A stretch of DNA of 64,000 nucleotides from Phormidium tenue FACHB-1052 (lineage in GTDB: Bacteria; Cyanobacteriota; Cyanobacteriia; Phormidesmidales; Phormidesmidaceae), in contig NZ_JACJQN010000003.1 of assembly GCF_014696675.1 (NCBI RefSeq), forward strand, positions 1 through 64,000, written 5' to 3'. The notes beneath the pieces are model-generated. The model made no database searches, was not told the DNA's origin, and saw only the letters and a program-made list of their open reading frames with translations. This document shows positions 17,855 through 26,523 of the stretch, in pieces. Numbering within the stretch: the stretch's first letter is position 1; the number at the start of each line of letters is the position of its first letter. Made by a program: the position numbers and the translations under genes.

Positions 17855-18700
17855 ATGCCGTCGATTAAATCTGCGTTGGACCTGCTGAAGGAGACCAGCC
17901 GAACATTCTTTATTCCGATCAGCTTACTCCCTCCTGGGCTTCAGGAAGCGGTGGCATCTGCGTACCTGTGCATGCGGGCGATCGACCAGATTGAAGACCA
18001 TCCGACCCTAGACGGCAACACCAAAACCAAGCTGCTGCGCCAAATTAGCCTCAACCTGCAAGCGGGCACAGAATCCTCAGCGGTGACCGATTTTGCGGTG
18101 GGGTTAGAGGGCCACAGCGAACAACTTGACGAGGTGACCCAGCGCATTGGCGAATGGGCCTTGCTGGCCCCCGATACGATCGCCCCCCGCATCTGGGATG
18201 CCACCGCCGCCATGGCCGATCGCATGGCCTACTGGGCCGAGCAAAACTGGCGGATCAAAACCGAAGCCGATCTCGATCGCTACACCTTTAGCGTGGCCGG
18301 GGCCGTGGGGCTGATGCTCTCTGACCTCTGGGCCTGGTACGACGGCACCGAAACCAGCCGCATGGAAGCAATTGGCTTTGGGCGCGGCCTGCAATCGGTG
18401 AATATTTTGCGCAACCACCTGGAGGACAAAGATCGCGGCGTCGACTTTTTCCCGGAGGGCTGGACGGCGGACGACATGCAGCGTTACGCCCGCCGCAACC
18501 TCAAAATGGCCGATGCCTATACCCAAGCCCTGCCCACGGGGCCAGCCCTGCTGTTTTGCCGCATTCCCTTGGCGCTGGCGACGGCTACCATCGATGCCCT
18601 AGCCCAGGGCCGAGAGAAACTCAGCCGGGCCGATGTGATGGCGATCGTGACGCCGCTGCTCGGCGTTGGCAAATCGATCGAACTTATGACTAAAGTCTAG
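17855..18700 (+). CDS. Squalene synthase-like prenyltransferase
   Basis: Trans-isoprenyl diphosphate synthase of the head-to-head class, 281 residues, expected to condense two farnesyl diphosphates to squalene for the cyclase at 27.9 kb. The first Mg-binding motif is DQIED (44-48). The second is NHLED (187-191) within NILRNHLEDKDRGVDFFP, resembling squalene synthase more than HpnC/HpnD. In the second motif the first Asp of the usual D-x3-D is Asn187. An SRTFFIP N-terminal block matches squalene/phytoene synthases. It begins the plus-strand hopanoid series, 33 bp before hpnO. A phytoene-type product cannot be excluded. Confidence 0.82.
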   Translation: MPSIKSALDLLKETSRTFFIPISLLPPGLQEAVASAYLCMRAIDQIEDHPTLDGNTKTKLLRQISLNLQAGTESSAVTDFAVGLEGHSEQLDEVTQRIGEWALLAPDTIAPRIWDATAAMADRMAYWAEQNWRIKTEADLDRYTFSVAGAVGLMLSDLWAWYDGTETSRMEAIGFGRGLQSVNILRNHLEDKDRGVDFFPEGWTADDMQRYARRNLKMADAYTQALPTGPALLFCRIPLALATATIDALAQGREKLSRADVMAIVTPLLGVGKSIELMTKV

Positions 18701-18733
18701 TTAGACCGGTTGCCTCTCTTACCTCACTAGTGA

Positions 18734-20122
18734 ATGAACATTCTCGATCGCATCGCCGAGCGGCAGCGAGACAATTTCTCGCTGCACGCGCAGTACCTCA
18801 ACCCGCAGATGGTCAACGTGCTCAAGACGATCGGGTTCGATCGCCACTACGTGCGCGCCGAGGGGCCTTATCTGTTTGACGATCGGGGCGATCGCTACCT
18901 CGACCTGCTCAGCGGCTTTGGCGTCTTTGCCTTAGGGCGCAACCATCCCAAGATCGTCCAGGCGTTGCAGGATGTGCTGACGGCAGAACTGCCCAACCTG
19001 GTGCAGCTGGATGTGTCGGTTCTGTCGGGGCTGCTGGCCGAAAAGCTTCAGCAGATCACACCGCCGGGGCTGGATCGGATCTTTTTTGCCAACTCGGGCA
19101 CCGAAAGCGTCGAGGCGGCGATTAAGTTCAGCCGCTACGCCACCGGGCGCAGCAAGATTGTCTACTGCGAAGGGGGCTATCACGGCCTCACGCTAGGATC
19201 CCTATCGGCCACGGGGGATCCCCATTTTCGGGAGGGTTTCGGCCCCTTTCTACCCGACTTTATCGAAGTGCCGTTTGGGGACTTGGCTGCTCTGGAAAAA
19301 GCCCTGTCTCGCAAAGACGTGGCTGCCTTTATCACCGAGCCCATCCAGGGGCACGGCGTGTGGATCCCAGAAGCCAGTTACCTACCGGGGGCGGCGGCGC
19401 TCTGCCGCAAATACGGCAGCCTGTTCATTGCCGATGAGGTGCAGACCGGGCTGGGTCGCACGGGCAAATGGTGGGCGATCGAGCACTTTGGCGTCGAGCC
19501 CGATCTGCTCTGCATGGCCAAAGCCCTCTCAGGCGGGTTTGTGCCGGTAGGGGCGGTCGCCTGTCGGTCGTGGATCTTTGACAAGGTGTTTAACCGCATG
19601 GATCGCGCTGTCGTCCACGGCAGCACCTTTGGCAAAAACAACCTCGCCATGGCGGCTGGGCTGGCCACCCTCGACGTGCTTGAAACCGAGGGCTGGATCG
19701 ACCACGCGGCCCAGATGGGACGACAGATTGTGGCCGATTTGCAGCCTTTGGTCGGCCAGTACGAGTGTCTGAAGGCGGTGCGGGGCTTGGGCATGATGAT
19801 GGCGCTGGAGTTTGGCGAACCCAAGAGCCTGAAGCTAAAAATGTCGTGGAAGATGCTGGAGGCCGCTAACCGGGGTCTGTTCTCACAGATCATTACGGTG
19901 CCGCTTTTTACCCGCCACCGAGTTTTGTCGCAGGTGGCGGGCTACGGCATGAACGTGGTCAAGTTCATTCCGCCTTTGACTCTGCAAGAGAGCGATCGCC
20001 GCTGGATTGTCGAGGCCGTTACCGATGTAGTGGCCGATGCCCACCGGGTGCCGGGGGCCGCCTGGGAATTTGGCAAAACTCTGGCCACCCAGGCGATGAA
20101 AACCAAAGCCGGAGCCCGGTAG
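18734..20122 (+). CDS. hpnO: Hopanoid-associated class III aminotransferase
   Basis: PLP-dependent class III transaminase of 462 residues, like ornithine/acetylornithine aminotransferases. In hopanoid clusters HpnO aminates the side chain to give aminobacteriohopanetriol. Visible are FANSGTESVEAAIK, EGGYHGLTLGSLS, IADEVQTGLGRTG with the cofactor Asp, and the Schiff-base Lys in CMAKALSGGF. The position directly after a squalene synthase-like gene and near hpnH, hpnG and shc supports the HpnO role over a general aminotransferase. It is 8 bp from the following sulfotransferase gene. Confidence 0.85.
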   Translation: MNILDRIAERQRDNFSLHAQYLNPQMVNVLKTIGFDRHYVRAEGPYLFDDRGDRYLDLLSGFGVFALGRNHPKIVQALQDVLTAELPNLVQLDVSVLSGLLAEKLQQITPPGLDRIFFANSGTESVEAAIKFSRYATGRSKIVYCEGGYHGLTLGSLSATGDPHFREGFGPFLPDFIEVPFGDLAALEKALSRKDVAAFITEPIQGHGVWIPEASYLPGAAALCRKYGSLFIADEVQTGLGRTGKWWAIEHFGVEPDLLCMAKALSGGFVPVGAVACRSWIFDKVFNRMDRAVVHGSTFGKNNLAMAAGLATLDVLETEGWIDHAAQMGRQIVADLQPLVGQYECLKAVRGLGMMMALEFGEPKSLKLKMSWKMLEAANRGLFSQIITVPLFTRHRVLSQVAGYGMNVVKFIPPLTLQESDRRWIVEAVTDVVADAHRVPGAAWEFGKTLATQAMKTKAGAR

Positions 20123-20130
20123 CCCCAGCC

Positions 20131-21243
20131 ATGGCTAGCCTGTTTCATCCGCTGTGCGGCAGCAACCCACCGACCCTGCTCAGGCTGCTGCTGCAAAATG
20201 GATTGCCTGCGGCTAACCGCTGCCCCCAGGTGGCTCTGGCCCTGGCGGTGGCCCTGGCCCGCTGGCCCTTTTCGACCGCAGAACAGGTGGCGTTTGCCCT
20301 GTCTCCCAAGCAGCCAATGCCCGACCCCGTCTTTATTGTCGGCTACTGGCGATCGGGCACCACCCACCTGCACAACGTCATGGCTCAGTGCCCAGCGTTT
20401 GGCTACATTACCCCGCTGGCAACGGGGATGCCGTGGGATATTTTGGGGATAGTGCGATCGCTGGAACCCCTACTGGAGCAAGCCCTACCCCAAGATCGCT
20501 ACGTCGATAACGTGGCGGTCACGCCCACCTCGCCCCAGGAAGATTCCATTCCCTTGGCGACGATGGGGGCGGCCTCGTACTACCACGGCATGTATTTTCC
20601 CCGGCAGTTTGAAGCTCACTTTCGCCGGGATGTATTTGGGGAGGTCGAAGAAGCCAATGTGGAACGGTGGAAACGCCTGCATCGCCACCTGCTGCGGAAG
20701 GTTTCAGTGCACCAGGGGCACCGCCCGCTGCTGATTAAAAACCCGGTCTATACGGGCTACATTCGCCATCTGCGGGAGCTGTGGCCGGGGGCGAAGTTCA
20801 TTCACATCTACCGCAACCCCTACCGGGTGTTTCCCTCGGCGCGACACTATTTTACGCGGTTGCTGCCCGAACTGGCGCTGCAAGACTACGGCGAGTTACC
20901 GATTGAGTCGCTGGTGTTAGAGAGCTACCCGTTTCTTTTAGATGCGCTCAAAACCGATACGGCGGATCTACCTTCGGAGCAGTTTGCCGAGGTGCGCTTT
21001 GAGGATTTGCAGAGCGAGCCGCTTTCGGTGCTAAAGCATCTATTTGAGCATCTAGAGCTGCCCGATTTTGAGGCGGCGCGCCCCTATTTTGAGACCTATT
21101 TAGCGGGTTTAGACGACTACCAGCAAAACCAATATTCTCTAGAGCCCGAAACAGTTAGCAAGGTTGAACACCATTGGCAGGCTTATCTTCAGCGCTGGGG
21201 CTATGACTTAAAGGATGCGGGGCTCTGCTCAAACTCGATCTGA
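20131..21243 (+). CDS. Sulfotransferase, PAPS-dependent
   Basis: A 370-residue protein of the Sulfotransfer_3 type. The 5'-phosphosulfate loop is GYWRSGTTHLHN (about 71-82) and the 3'-phosphate motif is IYRNPYRVFPSA (about 228-239), both intact. Such enzymes move sulfate from PAPS to hydroxyl or amino groups of small molecules, lipids or sugars. It starts 8 bp after hpnO, so it is almost certainly co-transcribed with hopanoid genes. Its acceptor is unknown, and a hopanoid or lipid is an inference from context. The 3' end overlaps the convergent ABC exporter gene by 43 bp. Confidence 0.85.
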   Translation: MASLFHPLCGSNPPTLLRLLLQNGLPAANRCPQVALALAVALARWPFSTAEQVAFALSPKQPMPDPVFIVGYWRSGTTHLHNVMAQCPAFGYITPLATGMPWDILGIVRSLEPLLEQALPQDRYVDNVAVTPTSPQEDSIPLATMGAASYYHGMYFPRQFEAHFRRDVFGEVEEANVERWKRLHRHLLRKVSVHQGHRPLLIKNPVYTGYIRHLRELWPGAKFIHIYRNPYRVFPSARHYFTRLLPELALQDYGELPIESLVLESYPFLLDALKTDTADLPSEQFAEVRFEDLQSEPLSVLKHLFEHLELPDFEAARPYFETYLAGLDDYQQNQYSLEPETVSKVEHHWQAYLQRWGYDLKDAGLCSNSI

Positions 21244-22829
21244 CCGTAGTTGAGCTTGAGGATGCGATCGCCCACATAGAAATAGTGATCGTCATGGCTA
21301 ATCACAAAAACCGTCTTCCCCTGGGCCTTGAGGTCGGGCAAAAACTGGGTATAAAACACCTGCTTAAAGGCCGGATCCTGATCGGCAGCCCATTCATCAA
21401 ATAGATAAATAGGACGGTTTTCCATGTAAGCGCTGAGCAGGGCCAGGCGTTTGCGCTGCCCCTGAGATAAATTCACCGTCGAAAATCGGCCCTGGTCGAT
21501 GCTCACCTTGTGGCTGAGCTGTAGCTTTTTTAGATAGTCTTGGGCTTTGCTGTCGTCAGCCTCGCCACTCAGCCCCAGCAGCCGATCAAACAGGTAAAAA
21601 TCGGCAAACACCGCCGAAAAATACTGCCGATACCACTCCTGATTCTGCTCATCAATGGGCTGCTGATCGAGCCAGATTGTCCCCGCTTGCGGACGATAGA
21701 GGCCAGTGAGCACCTTCGCCAGGGTCGATTTGCCGCTGCCGTTGCCGCCAATAATAAAAATCAGCTCGCCGGGGTGAACAGTTAGATTCACCGGCCCTAG
21801 GGTGAATTCGGTACCCTCTTGATCGGTGCGATAGCTGTGGGTCACGCCCTTGAGTTCTAACCGCTGCCAGCCTGGATCGATCGGTGGCACGGTAGCGGCA
21901 GCGATCGCGGCATCGATGCTCAGACCCAGGGCTTTGAGCTTATCGAGGGCCACGCTAGCCTGGCCTAGCAGCGGCAGCTTATTTACCAGGTTTTCCATCG
22001 GCCCCAGCAGGTAGGTAAAGGTGAGCACGTAGGCGATCCGAGTGTTGGGGCTAATGCCCACCCAATTGGGCAGGGCAAACAGCACCAGCCCCACCGCAAA
22101 GAAGTAGATAAACTTGCCCCAGCTGTCGAGCACGGCAAACAGGCTCAACCCCTGCTGGTTGTAGCGCTTGACTTGAATCGCGGTAGGTCGGAGATCGATC
22201 GCAAAAAAGTCTTGGCGGCCCAGGTAGTGCAATTTCAGTTCCTTGATACCCTCAATCAGACTGCGGAAATGCTGAAACAGCCGCTCCTGGTGGTCGCGGG
22301 CAGCGGCTAGACCGCGCCGCCCCGCCACCAAAAACCAGCGGCAGCTAAACGAAGCTACCAGGGTAATCAGCAGCACCAGGGCCAACACCTGCCACGACAG
22401 CCACGACACATAGACCATGCAGCCGACGGTGCCCGCAATATTGATCATTAACACGGGCAAGACCCCGGCGGCAGCGGCGATCGCCTGAATATCCTCCGTG
22501 AGCAATACCAGCAGGCTGGGCAACCCGAGGCTTTCTAAGGACTTCAGCTCCGCCGCTAAAATCTGACGGCAGAGCTGGAGCTGAAGCTCTACCACCGCCG
22601 CCTGGGAAAACCGCACCAGCAAAATGCGTGACACCATCGCCGTAGTCAGGGCGATCGCCCCCAACCCCACAAACGCCGCCGCTACCACCCCCCCGGTCAC
22701 CCCCTGGGCAATGGTGTAGCTAATCAGCGCAATCAGCGCCGCACTACAGCCGCCGCTCACCAAGCCGGTAACTAGGGCAATCCCTAGGGCTGGCCCAGAG
22801 GTCTGCAAGAGAAATAGAACTAAGCTCAT
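21201..22829 (-). CDS. Cyclic peptide/lipid export type ABC transporter
   Basis: A fused membrane-ATPase half transporter of 542 residues, of the SyrD/PvdE/YojI-like type. Six membrane segments lie in about residues 1-300. The nucleotide-binding domain follows with Walker A GGNGSGKS (about 370), signature LSQGQRKRLALL, Walker B YLFDEWAADQD and switch His in VISHDDHYF. The Walker B Glu-Trp-Ala pattern is characteristic of this subfamily. Substrates of relatives are peptides or siderophores. The location between a sulfotransferase and an RND gene amid hopanoid genes suggests lipid export, but this is inference. Confidence 0.85.
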   Translation of the reverse strand: MSLVLFLLQTSGPALGIALVTGLVSGGCSAALIALISYTIAQGVTGGVVAAAFVGLGAIALTTAMVSRILLVRFSQAAVVELQLQLCRQILAAELKSLESLGLPSLLVLLTEDIQAIAAAAGVLPVLMINIAGTVGCMVYVSWLSWQVLALVLLITLVASFSCRWFLVAGRRGLAAARDHQERLFQHFRSLIEGIKELKLHYLGRQDFFAIDLRPTAIQVKRYNQQGLSLFAVLDSWGKFIYFFAVGLVLFALPNWVGISPNTRIAYVLTFTYLLGPMENLVNKLPLLGQASVALDKLKALGLSIDAAIAAATVPPIDPGWQRLELKGVTHSYRTDQEGTEFTLGPVNLTVHPGELIFIIGGNGSGKSTLAKVLTGLYRPQAGTIWLDQQPIDEQNQEWYRQYFSAVFADFYLFDRLLGLSGEADDSKAQDYLKKLQLSHKVSIDQGRFSTVNLSQGQRKRLALLSAYMENRPIYLFDEWAADQDPAFKQVFYTQFLPDLKAQGKTVFVISHDDHYFYVGDRILKLNYGQIEFEQSPASFKS

Positions 22830-22967
22830 GGCGATCTCGCAAATGGTGGTGCACCCAAAGTCTGGGAGCCTAAACGGCGATCGGCGCTGCGGGCGACAGG
22901 CCCAAGCCCGGGCTGATCAACCGGTTGAACAAGCTATGATATCTGCGTTTCTCTCCGATATAAAGCG

Positions 22968-25730
22968 ATGCCCCGCCTCAACCTCAACCAGCTGCGAGAA
23001 CGATTAAATCTCTCTCGATTTGCCCTGCGCAACAAGGGGCTGACGCTCTTCTGCTGGATTGTGATTGGGGTGGCTGGGCTGTTTGCGTTTAGCTCTCTGA
23101 AGTATGCCTTGTTTCCCGACATCACCTTTCCGGTAGTGCTCGTTAACGCCACTGCCCCCATTGAGACGGCAGCTGAGACAGAAGCCGAGCTCACCTTGCC
23201 CTTAGAGGCGCAGCTACAACCGCTGGCCGGGTTGTCTCGCCTCGACTCAACCACCTCGCCGGGGCGGGCGATTCTGCGGCTAAATTTTGAGGTGAACGCT
23301 GCGCTGGAGGAGACCACGGCTGCAGTCGAGCAGGCCATTGGCCAGACCGATCTGGCGGCCGGGTTTGACTATGAGATTATTCCGCTCAACCTGAATGAGG
23401 CGACGGCGATTAGCTATGCCCTGACCAGTGAAGAGCTGCCCCCGGCTGAGCTGGCGGCACTGGTAGAAACTGAAATCTTGCCGACGCTGCGCGATATTCC
23501 TGGGGTGCTGCGGGTAGACTTGCGCGGCACTGGCAGCCGCGCCACCGCCAGCGGTGAGGACAGTTTTTTGGCGGAGCTACAAAACCCGCCGACGCTAATT
23601 CGGTTTAACGGGGAAGCGGCACTGGCAGTGCAGGTGGTGAAGCAGGGCGAGGCCAACACCCTGGAGGTGGTCGATCGCGTCGAGGCGGCGATCGCACAAA
23701 TCCGCGAGCAGCAGCCTCAGGTCGAGATTGCTCTGGCTGCTACCCAGGTTGAATTCATTCGCGCGTCAACCGAAGCCACTATCGACGCGCTGGTGGAGGC
23801 GATCGTGCTGGCGGTGCTGGTAATTTTGGCCTTTTTGCGCAGCTGGCGGGCCACGGTGATTACGGCGCTGTCGATTCCGCTATCGCTGCTGGGCACGGCG
23901 ATTGTGATGGCCATTTATGGCTTTAACCTGGAGACCATTACGCTGCTGGCACTGGCGATCGTGATTGGCATCATTGTCGACGATGCGATCGTTGAGGTCG
24001 AAAACATCATGCGCCACCTGGAAGCAGGGGCGACTCCGCAACAGGCGGTCTTGCAGGCAACGGACGAAATTGCCCTAACGGTGACGGTCTCAACGCTGAC
24101 CATCGTAGCCGTATTTTTGCCCGTGGCCCTGATGGGCGGCACCGTAGGACAGTTTTTTAAGCCCTTTGGCCTGACGGTGTCGGCGGCAGTGCTGTTCTCG
24201 CTGCTGGTGGCGCGCACCCTGAACCCAGTGCTGGCGGTATATTGGCTAAAGGCCTCTGGCTCACCCCAGGCCACTGCCCCCGCTACCCCTGAGCCCACTG
24301 GCCCCGAGCCCTCAAACCCCGCAGTCGCCGCACTCCTGGCGGAGACGGGGAGGAGCACTTGGCTAGAGCGGCGGTACAGCCAAGTGCTCGCCTGGTCGCT
24401 GCGCCATCCCTGGATTGTCATCGGGTTGGCGATCGCCAGCCTGGTCGCAGGCATTGCGATCATTCCGCTAATTCCCCAGGGGTTTATTCCCCAGCTCGAC
24501 CAGGGGCAGTTTTTGCTGAACTACCGGGTGCCCCTGCCCCAGCGCCCCGATGGAGCCCAGCTACCACCGCCGGGACAGCTGCCGACGGGTCTGAGTGCAC
24601 CACAGGCGGCGGCAGCAGCAGCAGAGGCAGAGGCAGCAGGGCGATCGCAGCTCTTGCAGCGGACCCTGCAGCAGGCCGACGACCTAGAGGCGGCGGTGGC
24701 TCAGCTGCCCGAGGTCGAGTCGGTACTGACCACCGTAGGCGGTCGAGGGAGACCCAACGAGGGTAGCCTATACATCCAGCTGCGGGAGGGGCGCGATCGC
24801 GACACCGCCGCCGTGCAGGCCCAGCTCCGTCAGGATTTGCCTACCCGGGCGGGCCTGGAGACCAGCGTTGAAGACCTTCAGTTTGTTGATACCGGCGGCG
24901 AAAAACCCCTCCAGGTAGCCCTAGTGGGCGACGATCTGACGGCGCTGCAAGCCGCCGCCGCTGAGATTCAGGCCCAAGTGAAAGCGCTGCCCGGTTTTGC
25001 CGATGTGCGCATTTCAGGGGCCGAGAACACTGCCGATGCGATCGTGGAGATCAACCGGCAGAATGGGGAGCGGGTTGCGATCGTCAGCGCCAACCTGAGT
25101 GACGGCAATGCCCTGGGCGACGCCACTGCCCAGGTGGTAGACATTGCGGAATCGGTAGTACCCCCCGGTGTGCGCATTGACCTGGCGGGCGACTCAGCCC
25201 GGGCTGGGGAAGTGCTGGGCAGTTTTGGCCGCATCTTAATTTTGGCCGTAATTTGCATGCTACTGGTGCTGTTGGTGCCCTTTGGGCGGCTGCTAGAACC
25301 GGCGGTAGTGGGGCTGTCGCTGCCGCTCTCGGTGGTTGGAGCGACGCTGGCCCTATGGATTACCCGCAGCGACTTTGGCATTGTCTCGCTGTTAGGCCTG
25401 CTGTTTTTGCTGGGCTTGCTCAGCAAAAACGCGATTTTGCTGCTGGATTACATCAACCAGCTGCGCCGGGCCGGGCTTGAGCGCACCGACGCCATTAAGA
25501 AAACAGGCTTGGTGCGGCTGCGCCCCATCGTCATGACCACCGCCTCGTCAGTGCTGGGCATGGTGCCGATCGCCCTCGGGTTTGGGGCGGGGGCCGAGCT
25601 GCGGCAGCCCATGGCCGTGGCCATTATTGGTGGGCTGCTGACCTCAACCCTGCTGAGTCTGGTGGTGGTGCCGGTGCTCTACATCCTGCTCGAAGATGGC
25701 TGGCTCCGACTCACCAAGCGGTCAGCCTGA
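22968..25730 (+). CDS. RND efflux transporter permease, compact
   Basis: Proton-driven RND pump of 920 residues, shorter than AcrB-type pumps (near 1030-1050). Membrane segment 1 is at about 27-47. The central membrane helices include the relay Asp pair in VIGIIVDDAIVEVEN and a Lys in LLSKNAILLLD, so the proton pathway looks intact. The first periplasmic loop is about 220 residues, short for the family, so part of the docking region may be missing. A Pro/Thr-rich linker (about 426-445) and an Ala/Gln-rich stretch in the second loop are unusual. The stop overlaps the hpnG start by one base. No adaptor (MFP) or TolC gene is adjacent. Confidence 0.87.
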   Translation: MPRLNLNQLRERLNLSRFALRNKGLTLFCWIVIGVAGLFAFSSLKYALFPDITFPVVLVNATAPIETAAETEAELTLPLEAQLQPLAGLSRLDSTTSPGRAILRLNFEVNAALEETTAAVEQAIGQTDLAAGFDYEIIPLNLNEATAISYALTSEELPPAELAALVETEILPTLRDIPGVLRVDLRGTGSRATASGEDSFLAELQNPPTLIRFNGEAALAVQVVKQGEANTLEVVDRVEAAIAQIREQQPQVEIALAATQVEFIRASTEATIDALVEAIVLAVLVILAFLRSWRATVITALSIPLSLLGTAIVMAIYGFNLETITLLALAIVIGIIVDDAIVEVENIMRHLEAGATPQQAVLQATDEIALTVTVSTLTIVAVFLPVALMGGTVGQFFKPFGLTVSAAVLFSLLVARTLNPVLAVYWLKASGSPQATAPATPEPTGPEPSNPAVAALLAETGRSTWLERRYSQVLAWSLRHPWIVIGLAIASLVAGIAIIPLIPQGFIPQLDQGQFLLNYRVPLPQRPDGAQLPPPGQLPTGLSAPQAAAAAAEAEAAGRSQLLQRTLQQADDLEAAVAQLPEVESVLTTVGGRGRPNEGSLYIQLREGRDRDTAAVQAQLRQDLPTRAGLETSVEDLQFVDTGGEKPLQVALVGDDLTALQAAAAEIQAQVKALPGFADVRISGAENTADAIVEINRQNGERVAIVSANLSDGNALGDATAQVVDIAESVVPPGVRIDLAGDSARAGEVLGSFGRILILAVICMLLVLLVPFGRLLEPAVVGLSLPLSVVGATLALWITRSDFGIVSLLGLLFLLGLLSKNAILLLDYINQLRRAGLERTDAIKKTGLVRLRPIVMTTASSVLGMVPIALGFGAGAELRQPMAVAIIGGLLTSTLLSLVVVPVLYILLEDGWLRLTKRSA

Positions 25731-26401
25731 TGCCAACTCAAGTGATTCTCGTACCAGCAGGAGCCGAATATCAGGCGGTGGTGCGGGGCCTGAAGACGGT
25801 TCCCCATGCGCCCCCGGTGGTTGCCATTCCGGCGGGGCCAGCGGCGTTCCGAGCATTTTTAGAAACCTGGGAAGAGCGATCGCGCTTTAGAGACCAGGAG
25901 ATTCTGTTGATCGGCCTAGGCGGCAGCCTGTCACCCCAGCATTCGGTGGGAGATGGGATTTTGCTCGAGCAGGTTTGGGACGCTGCTGGGGGGGATGATT
26001 CGAAGGGCTACCCCTGCGATCGCGCCCTTACCGACGAGTTGGCCCGACGCCTTGGAGTTCCTGTGGGAACGGGGGTGACGTGCGATCGCGTCATCACCAC
26101 AGTCAAAGAAAAACAGCAGCTGGGCGATCGCTACCAGGCCGATGTGGTCGATATGGAAAGCGCCGTACTGCTGGAGGCCCTGCCCCAGGCCAGAGTCGCC
26201 ATTCTGCGGGTGATCAGCGACGACTGTAGCCACGATTTGCCGGATATTTCGGGTGCGATCGGCCCAGACGGCAAACTTCGCGCTGACACCCTTGCCCGCA
26301 GCTTTTTGAAACGCCCGGTTGCAGCTTTAAAATTCATTAGCGGCTCACTCCAGGCGCTCAAAACCCTGGAGCAGATCACCCTGATCCTATTTCAACACTG
26401 A
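25730..26401 (+). CDS. hpnG: Hopanoid-associated phosphorylase / adenosylhopane nucleosidase
   Basis: A 223-residue member of the nucleoside phosphorylase/MTA-nucleosidase fold. HpnG removes adenine from adenosylhopane, made by HpnH, to give ribosylhopane. Visible are GLGGSLSP near the N-terminus, GVTCDRVIT, and DVVDMESAVLLEAL with the conserved Met-Glu pair for ribose binding, then a catalytic Asp in RVISDDC. The assignment rests on fold plus the hopanoid setting. The start ATG overlaps the RND stop codon (TGATG), so synthesis of the two proteins is probably coupled. Confidence 0.82.
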   Translation: MPTQVILVPAGAEYQAVVRGLKTVPHAPPVVAIPAGPAAFRAFLETWEERSRFRDQEILLIGLGGSLSPQHSVGDGILLEQVWDAAGGDDSKGYPCDRALTDELARRLGVPVGTGVTCDRVITTVKEKQQLGDRYQADVVDMESAVLLEALPQARVAILRVISDDCSHDLPDISGAIGPDGKLRADTLARSFLKRPVAALKFISGSLQALKTLEQITLILFQH

Positions 26402-26523
26402 AGACTGCTCCTGAGGTCAAGGATTTAAAGATGGTTGTTGTCAACGTCTATACTGCCGAGCTAGCACTCTCAAGACGAAAGTAGTTTCGATCATCGCCCT
26501 TCATGCACTACCGAGGCTAACCC

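Noticed and set aside
21201..21243. The 43-bp overlap between the sulfotransferase and ABC exporter genes as a sign of frameshift
   Set aside because: Both reading frames stay coherent to their stops; convergent tail overlaps of this size occur naturally.
24359..24766. 135-codon ORF inside the RND gene
   Set aside because: A frame shadow caused by GC-rich Ala/Gln codons of the RND loop.
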